From positions 124,001-188,000 of the forward strand of contig NZ_JAAIJY010000002.1 of assembly GCF_011752065.1 (NCBI RefSeq): a stretch of DNA of 64,000 bases, given 5' to 3'. Made by a program: the position numbers and the translations under genes. Every line of letters starts with the position of its first letter. Positions within the stretch are counted from its first letter, which is position 1. This DNA is from Actinomyces sp. ZJ308. GTDB taxonomy: Bacteria; Actinomycetota; Actinomycetes; Actinomycetales; Actinomycetaceae. Of the stretch, positions 33,770 through 42,538 are shown one piece after another. Below the pieces are notes generated by a model that was not told where the DNA came from, did no database searches, and worked only from the letters and a program-made list of their open reading frames with translations.

Positions 33770-33980
33770 GAGGCTGCTCCTGTTCCGGGCGGGGGCCGAC
33801 GGCTCGTGTCAGTCGATGATGCGGCTCGACGGCGCTGCTCGGCGATGGTGCCGAGAGCGCTGCCAAGGATATCGGTGGATATTGGCCCAAGCACAGCAGC
33901 CCTGCGACGCCGCCGCAAGCGGCGCGCCCAGAGGCGGGCCCGGCCGGGAAGCGCCGTCGGGTCTCAACTACCCTAGAAAC

Positions 33981-35282
33981 GTGGGTCCGACCGTCATCAT
34001 TCTCCTTGTCGCAGCCGCCGCCGGCCTCGTGTGCCTGGGGGCGGGGACCGGCGTCATGCTGTCCCGGCGCAGGCGCGAGGCGGCCACGAGCGCCGCCGAC
34101 CTCGCCGGCCTGGCCGGCACCGACACGGCCGTCCCCGTCCTGGCCGCGCTGCGCTCGACGGTCGTCGTCCTTGATGACGACGACGAGGTCCTGCGCGCCT
34201 CGGCATCGGCCTACACCTTCAACATCGTGCGCGACGACGCCGTCGTCGAGCCGACCGTGGCGGAGATGGTCAGGCGGGTGCGGACCTCGGGCCGGGCTCA
34301 GGACGCCGCCGTCACCGTGGCCCGGGGCAGGGTGCCGGGGGCGGGCCAGTTCCACCTGCAGGTGCGCGTGGCCGGCATCGGCCAGGGACGCGTCCTCATC
34401 CTCATCGAGGACCACACCGCCGCCCGCCGGGTGGAGGCCATGCGCCGCGACTTCGTCGCCAACGTCTCCCACGAGCTCAAGACCCCGGTCGGCGCGATCC
34501 AGCTGCTCGCCGAGACCGTCGAGGCCGGCGCCGACGACCCCGACTTCGTGCGCGAATACTCCGGGCGCATGCGCAAGGAGGCCCGCCGCCTGGGCGTCCT
34601 GGTCCAGGAGATCATCGAGCTCACCCGGCTTCAGGAGGGCGACGCCCTGGCCGAGCCCGAGGTCGTCGACATCGACGAGGTCGTCGCCGAGGCCGTGGAC
34701 CGGGTTCGCGTCGAGGCCGACGGCCGCCGGATCACCCTGGTGACCGGAGGCGCCGAGGGGCTGCGAGTGCGCGGCGACGCCGCCCTCATCACCACCGCCG
34801 TGCGCAACCTGCTGGACAACGCCATCCGCTACTCCGAGCCCCGTACCCGGGTCTCGGTGGGCGTCTCGTTGGACCCGGAGCACTCCGACATCGTGCGCAT
34901 CGCCGTCGTCGACCAGGGGATCGGCATTCCCAAGGAGGAGCAGGAGCGCGTCTTCGAGCGCTTCTACCGCGTCGACAAGGCCCGCTCGCGCGCCACCGGC
35001 GGCACCGGCCTGGGGCTGAGCATCGTCAAGCACGTGGCCGCCGACCACGGCGGCACCGTCGAGCTGTGGTCCGCCCCGGGACGGGGGTCCACCTTCACCC
35101 TCGTGCTCCCGCGCCTGCCCGAGGGGGAGCCGGTCCGCAACGAGCCCGGTGAGGAAGTCCCCGCCGAGGAGGATCCGGTCGAGGGCGATCCCGCCGACGA
35201 CGCAGCCGGCCGGTCGTCAGGGCCCTGTCCAGCGCGGTCTTCAGGTCAGTCGTCAGAGCGGTCGTCAAGGAGCGTGTCGTGA
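33981..35282 (+). CDS. senX3: Phosphate-sensing histidine kinase SenX3
   Basis: 433 residues from GTG 33981. One N-terminal membrane helix (IILLVAAAAGLVCLGAGTG) is followed by a PAS-like domain (LRSTVVVLDDDDEVLRAS to VLILIEDHTAARRVE). The H-box is FVANVSHELKTPVGAI (His164). The ATPase domain has NLLDNAIRYSE (N), DQGIGIPKEEQERVFERFYR (G1/F) and GGTGLGLSIVKHV (G2). The C-terminal tail (after LVLPRLPEG) is Glu/Asp/Arg-rich low complexity. The stop overlaps the regX3 GTG. Placement next to phoU and gpmA is the mycobacterial arrangement. Confidence 0.93.
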   Translation: MGPTVIILLVAAAAGLVCLGAGTGVMLSRRRREAATSAADLAGLAGTDTAVPVLAALRSTVVVLDDDDEVLRASASAYTFNIVRDDAVVEPTVAEMVRRVRTSGRAQDAAVTVARGRVPGAGQFHLQVRVAGIGQGRVLILIEDHTAARRVEAMRRDFVANVSHELKTPVGAIQLLAETVEAGADDPDFVREYSGRMRKEARRLGVLVQEIIELTRLQEGDALAEPEVVDIDEVVAEAVDRVRVEADGRRITLVTGGAEGLRVRGDAALITTAVRNLLDNAIRYSEPRTRVSVGVSLDPEHSDIVRIAVVDQGIGIPKEEQERVFERFYRVDKARSRATGGTGLGLSIVKHVAADHGGTVELWSAPGRGSTFTLVLPRLPEGEPVRNEPGEEVPAEEDPVEGDPADDAAGRSSGPCPARSSGQSSERSSRSVS

Positions 35283-36091
35283 GCCCGGCAGAGTCCTCCG
35301 CGTCCTCCGTGCCCTCTACGGCCTCCGCAGCACCGGCCGCGGGACGGACCGCGGCATCGCCGTCGTCGCCGGTCGGCCCGACCCGCATCCTCCTGGTCGA
35401 GGACGAGGAGAACTTCCGCGACCCGCTCGCCTTCGGCCTGCGGCGCGACGGCTTCGAGGTGGTCGAGGCCGAGGACGGCCAGCGCGCCGTCGAGATCTTC
35501 GAGGCCTCCCGGCGACCCGGCGGGGTCGGCCCCATCGACCTGGTCCTGCTGGACCTCATGCTGCCGCGCCTGGACGGGACCGAGGTGTGCACCCGTATCC
35601 GGCGGTCCTCCTTAGTGCCGGTCATCATGCTCAGCGCCAAGGACACCGAGCTGGACAAGATCGTCGGCCTGGAGATCGGCGCCGACGACTACGTCACCAA
35701 GCCCTACTCCTACCGGGAGCTTCTGGCGCGCCTCAAGGCCGTTCTGCGCCGTAGCCGGGCGGTCCCCGTAGAGCCCGAGCAGGTTCTGGTCGCCGGCCGG
35801 GTGCGGATGGACGTGGAGCGCCACGAGGTCAGGGTCGACGGCGAGCCCGTGGCCATGCCGCTGCGGGAGTTCGATCTCCTGGAGCTGTTTCTGAGGCATC
35901 CCGGACGGGTTCTCACCCGCAGCCAGATCATCGAGCGCCTCTGGGGAGCCGATTACGTGGGGGACACCAAAACCCTGGACGTCCACGTCAAACGACTGCG
36001 GGGCAGGATTGAGGCGGACGCCTCCAAACCGGTTCTCATCACCACGGTCAGAGGCCTTGGCTATCGACTCGACAGCGGCGCGGATCGCTGA
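35279..36091 (+). CDS. regX3: Response regulator RegX3
   Basis: 270 residues. The GTG start overlaps the senX3 stop. A Ser/Ala/Pro-rich N-terminal extension (about 35 residues) precedes the receiver: ILLVEDEENFRDPLAF, phospho-acceptor in IDLVLLDLMLPRLDG (Asp92), Lys in DDYVTKPYSYREL. The PhoB-type winged helix shows MPLREFDLLELFLRHPG, RLWGADYVGDTKTLDVHVKRLR and TTVRGLGYRL. It activates the phosphate starvation response in related organisms. Confidence 0.95.
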   Translation: MSPAESSASSVPSTASAAPAAGRTAASPSSPVGPTRILLVEDEENFRDPLAFGLRRDGFEVVEAEDGQRAVEIFEASRRPGGVGPIDLVLLDLMLPRLDGTEVCTRIRRSSLVPVIMLSAKDTELDKIVGLEIGADDYVTKPYSYRELLARLKAVLRRSRAVPVEPEQVLVAGRVRMDVERHEVRVDGEPVAMPLREFDLLELFLRHPGRVLTRSQIIERLWGADYVGDTKTLDVHVKRLRGRIEADASKPVLITTVRGLGYRLDSGADR

Positions 36092-36230
36092 TCCTCTTTC
36101 CGGTTCCATCGCATTCCCGCTCCGATCCGGAGTCGTGATCGCCGTGATCCCTGTGAGATACGTCCCCGATCTTTTCGCGGAATGACCTGATAAACTAGAG
36201 GCCCGCAAACCAGTCTGGAGAGTCATCCTT

Positions 36231-36713
36231 ATGACCTATGAAGTCGGTGAGACTGTCGTCTACCCGCACCACGGGGCCGCCCGGATCATTGATATCCGGC
36301 AGCGCAAGGTACGCGGTGAGGAGAAGACGTACCTGCAGCTCGAGGTGGCCCAGGGTGACCTGACCATCTTGGTTCCCGCCGAAAGCGTCGAGCTCATCGG
36401 TGTTCGTGACGTCGTTGATGAGACCGGGCTGGAAAGGGTCTTCGAGGTGCTGCGGGCGCCGCTGACCGAGGAGCCCACGAACTGGTCGCGCCGGTTCAAG
36501 GCCAATCAGGAGAAGATCGCCTCCGGGGACGTCATCAAGGTCGCCGAGGTGGTGCGGGACCTCTCCCGCCGGGACACGGACCGCGGCCTGTCCGCCGGTG
36601 AGAAGCGCATGCTGGCCAAGGCCCGTCAGATTCTCGTCTCCGAGCTGGCCCTGGCCCAGAAGACCCCGGAGGAGGAGGCTGAGTCCCGCCTGGACGAGGT
36701 CCTCGCCTCCTGA
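36231..36713 (+). CDS. carD: CarD-family transcription regulator
   Basis: 160 residues. The N-terminal Tudor-like RNA polymerase interaction domain reads [17 protein letters not shown] and [16 protein letters not shown]. The C-terminal helical domain ([41 protein letters not shown]) stabilises the open promoter complex at rRNA and other promoters. GGAGAG lies ahead of the ATG, and TAAACT (36191-36196) after GACCTGA is a possible -10. TACGTCCCCGA lies at 36159-36169, a motif that recurs in another intergenic region. In Mycobacterium, too, carD precedes ispD. Confidence 0.95.
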   Translation: MTYEVGETVVYPHHGAARIIDIRQRKVRGEEKTYLQLEVAQGDLTILVPAESVELIGVRDVVDETGLERVFEVLRAPLTEEPTNWSRRFKANQEKIASGDVIKVAEVVRDLSRRDTDRGLSAGEKRMLAKARQILVSELALAQKTPEEEAESRLDEVLAS

Positions 36714-36764
36714 ACCGTCCGGAGCCCGGGCTCAGGCAGCCACGCACACGGTAGCGTCCTGCTC

Positions 36765-37658
36765 GTGAGCACCACCCCTTCATCTCAGCCATCCGCCCCG
36801 CCCGCGTCCGCTCCGGGTGGGGCGGTCGCCGTTCTCACCGCGGCGGGTTCCGGCTCCCGCCTGGGAGCCGGCGTCCCCAAGGCACTCGTCGCCGTCGGCG
36901 GCATCAGCCTCCTACGGCGGGCGGCGGCCGGTCTCATCGCCTCCGGGGAGGTCAGCCATCTCGTCGTCACCGCCCCCGCCGACGACGTCGAACGCTTCCG
37001 CGCGGAGCTCGACGGCCTGTCCGAGGAGCCGGTCGACGCTGTGCCGGAGGGCCTGTCGAGCGGCCCGGGGGACTCGGGATCCGCTCGGGCGCCGGGGGAG
37101 GGAACCGGGATCCAGGTCGTCGCCGGCTCGGCGCACTCGCGGCAGGCCTCGGTGGCCCTGGGGCTTGCGGCGGCCCTGGCCGCGGTGCCGCAGGCCGACG
37201 TCGTCATCGTCCACGACGCGGCCCGGGCGCTGACGCCGCCGCAGGTGACGCGGCGGGTGATCGCCGCCGTGCGCGCCGGGCATGAGGCAGTGGTTCCGGC
37301 ACTGCCCGTGTCCGACACCGTCAAGGAGGTCGGGCCCTGCCGGGCCGGTGAGCCCGAACCCGTCGTCGGCACTCCCCGGCGAGCCCGGCTCCGTGCGGTC
37401 CAGACCCCGCAGGGATTCCGGACGGACGCACTGGTGGCGGCCCATCGCGCCGGAGCCCAGCGGGCCGGCGACGAGGCACTCGCCGCCTCCGACGACGCCG
37501 GTCTGGTCGAGGCCTGCGGCGGCAGCGTCGTCGTCGTCGCCGGGGACGAACGCGCCATGAAGGTGACAACGCCGGTGGACCTGGCCCTGGCCGAGCTGCT
37601 CCTGGAGCGCCGGCCCGCGCGAGGCCGAGGCGGGCCCGCTGAGGATGGGGAGAACTGA
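36765..37658 (+). CDS. ispD: 2-C-methyl-D-erythritol 4-phosphate cytidylyltransferase
   Basis: 297 residues from GTG 36765. Transfers CMP to MEP in the non-mevalonate isoprenoid pathway. The nucleotide-binding N-terminus is VLTAAGSGSRLGAGVPKALV. VVTAPADDVERF, VIVHDAARALTP (Asp for metal), VVPALPVSDTVKEV and AVQTPQGFRTDAL are the IspD landmarks. KVTTPVDLALAELLL closes the domain, with a short Arg/Gly tail. An insertion of about 25 residues (VPEGLSSGPGDSGSARAPGE) precedes the AHSRQASVALGL block. It lies 51 bases after carD in the same direction. ispF does not follow. Confidence 0.94.
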   Translation: MSTTPSSQPSAPPASAPGGAVAVLTAAGSGSRLGAGVPKALVAVGGISLLRRAAAGLIASGEVSHLVVTAPADDVERFRAELDGLSEEPVDAVPEGLSSGPGDSGSARAPGEGTGIQVVAGSAHSRQASVALGLAAALAAVPQADVVIVHDAARALTPPQVTRRVIAAVRAGHEAVVPALPVSDTVKEVGPCRAGEPEPVVGTPRRARLRAVQTPQGFRTDALVAAHRAGAQRAGDEALAASDDAGLVEACGGSVVVVAGDERAMKVTTPVDLALAELLLERRPARGRGGPAEDGEN

Positions 37659-37719
37659 CGATCGGGTCTGTTGCCCTTTCGATACCGTGACAAGCACAGA
37701 TGGTTCTATCGTCTCTCCC

Positions 37720-39168
37720 ATGAGCACGACAGCGGCGCCTGCGCCCGCGCAGGCCGGCTCCCGCACCCGGCTCCTGTCCTGGCCCGTCATCGCCTGGGGC
37801 CTGTGGGACTGGGGGTCGGCGGCCTTCAACGCCGTCATCACCACCTTCGTCTTCACCGTCTATCTGGTCAGCGACTCCTTCGGGCCCAAGGCGGACAACG
37901 AGTCGGCGCTGTCGATCGGGCTGGCGATCGCCGGGTTGTTCATCGCCCTGCTGGCACCGGTGACCGGGCAGCGCTCCGACAGGGCCGGGCGGACCGTCTT
38001 CTGGCTCGGGGGCTACACCGCCGTGGTGGTCGCGGTCTCGGCGGCGCTGTTCCTCGTGCGACCGGAGCCCGCCTACCTGTGGCTCGGCATCGTCCTGCTG
38101 GGGATCGGGAACATCTTCTTCGAGCTGGCCTCGGTCAACTACAACGCCATCCTCAACCACCTCGCCTCCAAGGACCGGATCGGCGCCGTCAGTGGCCTGG
38201 GGTGGGGGATGGGTTACCTCGGCGGCATCGTCCTGCTGCTCATCCTCTACGTCGCTCTGGTGGGGCCGAGCCCCCTCATCTCCTTCCCCGCCGGCAGCGG
38301 CATGGGGGTGCGGGTGGCCATGCTGGTCTCGGCGGCCTGGTTCGGCCTGTCCGCGCTCCCGGTCCTCATCAACCGCTCCCGCAGGCTCGGGCGCTCTCGC
38401 ACGGACCGCGACGAGGAGGTGGGCGAGGGCATGGTGTCCGCCGAGCCGGGACGGGACCGGGCGGGCATGGAGGTCGAGCCGGAGGAGGCCGTGTCCCACC
38501 ATGCCGGGCACAAGGAGTCGATCCTGACCTCCTACAGGCTGCTGTGGCGCACGCTGCTCCAGCTCCACCACTTCCAGCCGCGGCTGCTGTGGTTCCTGCT
38601 CGCCGCCGCCGTCTTCAGGGACGGCCTGGCCGGAGTCTTCACCTACGGCGGCATCATCGCCCAGAACACCTTCGGCTTCTCATCGGGCGACGTCATCATC
38701 TTCGCCATCGTCGCCAACATCGTGGCCGGTGTCGCCACGATCGCCGCCGGGCGGCTCGATGACCGCTTCGGCCCGCGCAACGTCATCATGGCCAGCCTCA
38801 TCACCCTGGTGGTGGCCGGGCTGCTGGTCTTCCTTCTGCACGACGCCGGCACCGTCGCCTTCTGGGTACTGGGGCTGCTCCTGTCGGCCTGTGTGGGACC
38901 GGCCCAGTCTGCCGCCCGCTCCTTCCTGGCCCGCCTCATCCCCGAGGGGCAGGAGGGTGAGATCTTCGGCCTCTACGCCACCACCGGGCGGGCGGTCTCC
39001 TTCATGGCGCCCATGATGTACGGCATCTTCATCTACCTGGGCACGCGCGTCGTCGGACCCGGGGCCAACTACTGGGGGATCCTCGGAATCGTCACCGTGC
39101 TGGCCGTCGGCCTGCTCCTCATGCTGCGGGTGGGCAACCCCGTGGCCGAGGAGACGTCGGCCGCGTAA
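37720..39168 (+). CDS. MFS transporter, UMF1/Atg22-like
   Basis: About 482 residues from ATG 37720 (MSTTAAPAPAQAG); an in-frame GTG at 37687 is possible. Twelve hydrophobic segments. ViAWGLWDWGSAAFNAVITT at the start is the signature of the Atg22/UMF1 group, in which the first helix carries Trp and Asn. NYNAILNHLASKDRIGAVSGLG and GRLDDRFGPRNVIMASL are conserved loops. A charged cytoplasmic loop (RRLGRSRTDRDEEVGEG, about 220-265) separates the halves. In yeast this family exports amino acids from the vacuole; the bacterial substrate is unknown. It is the last gene before a strand change. Confidence 0.88.
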   Translation: MSTTAAPAPAQAGSRTRLLSWPVIAWGLWDWGSAAFNAVITTFVFTVYLVSDSFGPKADNESALSIGLAIAGLFIALLAPVTGQRSDRAGRTVFWLGGYTAVVVAVSAALFLVRPEPAYLWLGIVLLGIGNIFFELASVNYNAILNHLASKDRIGAVSGLGWGMGYLGGIVLLLILYVALVGPSPLISFPAGSGMGVRVAMLVSAAWFGLSALPVLINRSRRLGRSRTDRDEEVGEGMVSAEPGRDRAGMEVEPEEAVSHHAGHKESILTSYRLLWRTLLQLHHFQPRLLWFLLAAAVFRDGLAGVFTYGGIIAQNTFGFSSGDVIIFAIVANIVAGVATIAAGRLDDRFGPRNVIMASLITLVVAGLLVFLLHDAGTVAFWVLGLLLSACVGPAQSAARSFLARLIPEGQEGEIFGLYATTGRAVSFMAPMMYGIFIYLGTRVVGPGANYWGILGIVTVLAVGLLLMLRVGNPVAEETSAA

Positions 39169-39224
39169 CCGACTCGGGCCGGTCGCACCGGCGAGAGCGG
39201 CACGGGGGAGGGGCCAGGAGCCGC

Positions 39225-39644
39225 TCAGGACGAGGCCTTGCGGGCCTCGCGCTCGGCGCGCATGCGCTCGATGTCCTCCGGGCTCAGTGGGCCCTGGGTG
39301 GTGCCGGGCGTGCCGTCCTGACGGCTCCAGCTCACGGCGAGGGCCTCCTTGGCGCCGAAGCGGGCCAGGTGGATGCCGACGACGTGCTCGAGCCTCTCGA
39401 GGTGCTCGTCGTCGGCGGACAGGTCGAGTTGGAGAACGCCGTCGTGGCAGGAGAGTGCAACGACGCCGGTGACTGTCCCCTCGCGGTCGAAGGTCAGGGA
39501 GCCGGAGGCGGTGTCCTCGTCCCACGCGGTGCTGATCTTGCGGCCCATGTGGCCGGCCAGCTGCTTGCCATACCGGGAGGGGCGGTCCGTGGTCACGCGG
39601 GCGGTGGACAGGCGCGAGAAGGTGGGCTGTGCTGAGTCGGTCAT
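39225..39644 (-). CDS. DUF2218 family protein
   Basis: 139 residues from ATG 39644 (MTDSAQPTFSRLS). It has the family pattern: TARVTTDRPSRYGKQLAGHMGRK, a glycine-rich loop WDEDTASGSLTFDREG, and LDLSADDEHLERLEHVVGIHLARFG. Proteins of this family are small, cytoplasmic and single-domain, and often neighbour siderophore or iron genes, but no such genes are here. Function is unknown. The C-terminal tail is Glu/Arg-rich. It is separated from the amidinotransferase gene by about 355 bases holding interleaved inverted repeats. Confidence 0.85.
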   Translation of the reverse strand: MTDSAQPTFSRLSTARVTTDRPSRYGKQLAGHMGRKISTAWDEDTASGSLTFDREGTVTGVVALSCHDGVLQLDLSADDEHLERLEHVVGIHLARFGAKEALAVSWSRQDGTPGTTQGPLSPEDIERMRAEREARKASS

Positions 39645-39799
39645 GCCCCTATCCTTACGCGCTTCTTCATCCATGGCACCTATGAAGTCCCTGACATCGC
39701 GAGGTGCGGGAAGAGGGGACGCCAGTAAGAGGCCCTGCCGGTGGGCGGTCGGGAGGCAACGCGGTTCGGGACGGGGCATTTTCTCCACACTCTGCTGGT

Positions 39800-39892
39800 A
39801 CTGCACGAGGGGCGGGCTCTACCGGAGGACAGGTGGGTGTACTGCCCGACCGTCGGGGTGTCGTGCAGTGCGGTTAACTGTCGACCGGTAGA
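39800..39892. ncRNA. Interleaved inverted repeats, possible structured RNA
   Basis: ACTGCACGA (39800-39808) pairs with TCGTGCAGT (39861-39869), and TCTACCGG (39818-39825) pairs with CCGGTAGA (39885-39892). The order a-b-a'-b' means both stems together would form a pseudoknot, or they are alternative structures. It is downstream of the amidinotransferase gene and upstream of the DUF2218 gene (both minus strand), so it could be a leader of the latter. No coding frame is supported from 39645 to 39999. Confidence 0.4.
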
Positions 39893-39999
39893 ACCCGAGG
39901 ATCGTGGAGTAGACGCCTAAGGATTGCAGCCCGAGCGTGCGGACTCTGTGAGGCGCCCAGTGGTTCCGGGTGGCCGATGCCCGGGCCGCTGGCAGTCCG

Positions 40000-40926
40000 T
40001 CAGTTCGCCTGGGCCGAGCCTGCCGTCGGGGAGTCTGCGGTCGAGGTGGAGCTCCTGACCAGGGGGAGGGTGGCGCAGCGGAAGCCTCCCGGGAAGCGTG
40101 TGACCTCGCTGAACTTCAGCGGCACCGGGGTGATGCCGCGTGAGCTGAGCTCGCGCTCCAGGTGGGTGGCGCGCTCGTCGATGACAATGCGGTCAGGGGC
40201 CAGCGCAAGAGTATTGACCATGAGTGCAAGCGCCTCGGTCTCGGAGGCCTCGATCAGCTCCAGGTGCTCGGCGACCTTCTCGCGTGAGCGAGGCTTCAGG
40301 GACGGTGAGTAGATGTAGCCCAGGCCCGGGCCGACGAGGGTGAGCTTGGTGTCGAGGTGGACCACGCCCCGGTGCGAGAATTCGATGGGCACGATCTGCC
40401 GGTCGATGCCTGCTCGGGCGAAGGCTCGTCGTAGTGAGCCCACCCCTTTGAGGTCGGTGGCCTCGCTCAGTCCCACGAACACGATATCGTCGGTGACGAT
40501 GACGTCCCCACCCTCGATGTGGCCGTCGTCCAGGGGGACGACGCGTGAGACCTCTGCCAGCAGGGGGATGAGTGCCCTCTGCTCCCGTTGACGCACCGGA
40601 TCCACTGAGCGGGCCAGGAACAGGACGTCGTCGACTGCGAAAGCGATGTCGCGTGGGTAGAGCTGGACCGAGACGTCGTCAATGGTCTCCAGCGTGCGCA
40701 CGACCACTCCGGCCTCGCGCAGTACGGAGACGAACTGCTCGTGCTCGCGCTGGGCGATGTCGTGATTGGGGATGCTGACCGTATTGCTGGAGAGGTAGAA
40801 CGCGTAGCTGAGGCTGGGACTGCGTAGCGTTTCTCGGATCAGCGGCCACCATCCGAAGCGCTTGTACGGCCCGATGACGACCTCCTTCAGCGGGGCGATG
40901 TCGTTGGGATTGTGAATCTGGATCAT
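40000..40926 (-). CDS. Amidinotransferase / dimethylarginine hydrolase family enzyme
   Basis: 308 residues of the guanidine-modifying superfamily (arginine deiminase, DDAH, glycine amidinotransferase). VQLYPRDIAF has the Arg-Asp that binds the guanidine group. HIEGGDVIV carries the Glu-Gly-Gly-Asp motif. GVVHLDTKLTLVG has the catalytic His. The nucleophile is Cys284 in GGFRCATLPLVR. Arginine deiminases end in a different Cys motif and are longer, so a DDAH- or amidinotransferase-like activity is more likely; the substrate cannot be told. It is 63 bases downstream of a TetR regulator on the same strand. Confidence 0.85.
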   Translation of the reverse strand: MIQIHNPNDIAPLKEVVIGPYKRFGWWPLIRETLRSPSLSYAFYLSSNTVSIPNHDIAQREHEQFVSVLREAGVVVRTLETIDDVSVQLYPRDIAFAVDDVLFLARSVDPVRQREQRALIPLLAEVSRVVPLDDGHIEGGDVIVTDDIVFVGLSEATDLKGVGSLRRAFARAGIDRQIVPIEFSHRGVVHLDTKLTLVGPGLGYIYSPSLKPRSREKVAEHLELIEASETEALALMVNTLALAPDRIVIDERATHLERELSSRGITPVPLKFSEVTRFPGGFRCATLPLVRSSTSTADSPTAGSAQAN

Positions 40927-40989
40927 GACGCTCCTGAGGTGTTGACGTTGTTCGGCAAGCCTGCGACGCGCGCCGGAGGAGCCGGTGGC

Positions 40990-41547
40990 TCACTGCGGCT
41001 CCAGGAAGGGGTCCATTCCTCGAATAAGCTGCTCCGCGCTAAGGCTGGGGTCGAGGGCTCTTTGCAGCAGAAACCCGTCAACGGCGCAGACCAGGACGAG
41101 CGCCCTGTTCGGCGCGTCCCCTGCCTGCGGGCCTTCCCGTGCGGTGAGCCACTCAGCGAGGTGGGAGCGAAAGGCGGAGAACATCGCGGCCAGGTCGCTG
41201 CGCAGCTCGGTGTCGTGCGTGGCTGCGACCAGTGCCTCGTTGAGCAGGACCACCTCTGGGTAGTCGGGCTCAAGGTCGAGGCGGCGGAGGAAGGCCAGCA
41301 GCCCCTCTCGAAGGTTCGGCGCCTCCAGCGCTTCGCGGAAGGGGCCCTCCAAGAGGCTGCGGGCGCCCTCGCACGCGGCGAGGCGACGCAGTTTCTCGAC
41401 ACTGCCCACGTGGTAGTGGACGAGGCCGGGGCTGACCCCGGCGCGTTCGGCGACCCGGCGGGTTGTCACCGTCTCCCAGCCGCCGTCAACGACGAGCTGC
41501 TGCGCGGCGGTGACTAGTTGCTGGTGGGTCGAGGTTCTGTCGGGCAC
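40990..41547 (-). CDS. TetR-family regulator
   Basis: 185 residues from GTG 41547, preceded by AAGGAGG. The helix-turn-helix is typical: QQLVVDGGWETVTTRRVAERAGVSPGLVHYHVGS. The rest is helical, with a TetR C-terminal-like domain (LFLRRLDLEPDYPEVVLLNEALV; AVDGFLLQRALDPSL). It is the first gene of an operon with the amidinotransferase. A large palindrome 41-84 bases upstream is the likely operator, so it probably represses its own operon and responds to a guanidine compound or product. An IS630 remnant lies directly upstream. Confidence 0.9.
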   Translation of the reverse strand: MPDRTSTHQQLVTAAQQLVVDGGWETVTTRRVAERAGVSPGLVHYHVGSVEKLRRLAACEGARSLLEGPFREALEAPNLREGLLAFLRRLDLEPDYPEVVLLNEALVAATHDTELRSDLAAMFSAFRSHLAEWLTAREGPQAGDAPNRALVLVCAVDGFLLQRALDPSLSAEQLIRGMDPFLEPQ

Positions 41548-41587
41548 GTAGCCTCCTTCGCGTCCTCCGGGCTTGGTGAACGATGTG

Positions 41588-41631
41588 TTTGTACAGTTGT
41601 CTTGGACGTTCGTCCAAGGCAACTGTACAAA
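41588..41631. promoter_or_regulatory. 44-bp operator palindrome upstream of tetR
   Basis: Two 20-base arms (41588-41607 and 41612-41631) with one mismatch around a 4-base centre. The core TTGGACGTTCGTCCAA is a usual TetR-type operator, and the outer part TTTGTACAGTT / AACTGTACAAA is a second palindromic layer. Two dimers could bind. The position, just upstream of the tetR start, indicates autorepression. Confidence 0.8.
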
Positions 41632-41739
41632 CCTGCTCTGCCTGTCGCAACTCGAGACTCGGTTCTTAGGGGGCGCGTCATGTGGTTCAGTGCCCCTCGG
41701 TGGGGGCGTTCCGCGTGGGCTGGGGGCGTTTTCCTGCTC

Positions 41740-42122
41740 ACGGGGCATGTCGTGCGTACGGGGGCAGTACTCCCGCACCCGTTGGCGTAGGTCCTTCTCC
41801 AGGGCCTGGACGGATCGGTGGTCGCTGCGTTGGAGCAGGTCGCGGGTGATCTCGGCGAAGAGGGGCTCGACCTGCTCCACCCCGACCACCGCCGGCCTGC
41901 CGGCCTGGGCTCGTCAACCAGACCGTCAAGACCGCGCTCAATGAACCTGCCGCGCCGCTTGCGCACCGTCGGCAACGACACCCCCGGCTCCCGGGCCACC
42001 TGAGAGTTCGAGGCCCCCGACGCCGCCAGCACGATCCTGCACCGCAGCGCCGGCGCCCGGGAGGATCTGCGCCGCCTGGCCCACCGCGCCAGCTGCTCGC
42101 GCTCACGGTCGCTGAGCGTCAC
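41740..42122 (-). mobile_element. IS630-family transposase remnant
   Basis: The N-terminal part from GTG 42122 reads VTLSDREREQLARWARRR, ALRCRIVLAASGASNSQVA and GLDGLVDEPRPAGRR, the IS630 DNA-binding half. At about 41889 the frame shifts and only a C-terminal piece follows (QVEPLFAEITRDL, FRSVQAL-like VQALEKDLRQRVREY). The whole catalytic middle, with its first two acidic residues, is missing, so it cannot transpose. No clear terminal inverted repeats or target duplication are seen. It sits directly upstream of the tetR operator. Confidence 0.8.
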
Positions 42123-42165
42123 CGGGATCCAGGACAGGAGCTGGCAGGGGGGTGGACAATGACTC

Positions 42166-42197
42166 GGCCCGCGGTTCGGGAATCCGAACCGCGGGCC
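42166..42197. terminator. Strong hairpin near the IS remnant
   Basis: A perfect 14-bp stem (42166-42179 with 42184-42197) with loop GAAT. It may end rhamnose operon transcription coming from the right or belong to the IS remnant. The rest of 42198-42538 shows no supported gene, but an A7 tract occurs near 42415. Confidence 0.6.
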
Positions 42198-42538
42198 CAA
42201 GCCTCGCGAGGCCCCACCTACGACCCGGGGTCCCATGCACCCGAGGAGGCGGTTCCTCCTTCGCCGGAACGACTACGCCGGGCTCCCTATGACCCGACGC
42301 CGTCTCAGGAGAACAGTCCGTCACTGGGCTCCCCAACCCTCGAGACCGTCCCTGTCCAGCGGTGGTCACTATGTAACGCCACCACCCTGTGAAGACGAGG
42401 GGCAGAATCCTGGAAAAAAACTGGGAAATTCTCGGTCGGGTCGATTCGATGAGTCAAGAGTTCTTCCGGACCAGGTGGGCGCTCATCATCGCTCAGGAGC
42501 TGTGAGGGGTCGCGGTGAACAGGGTCGATGAGGTGATG

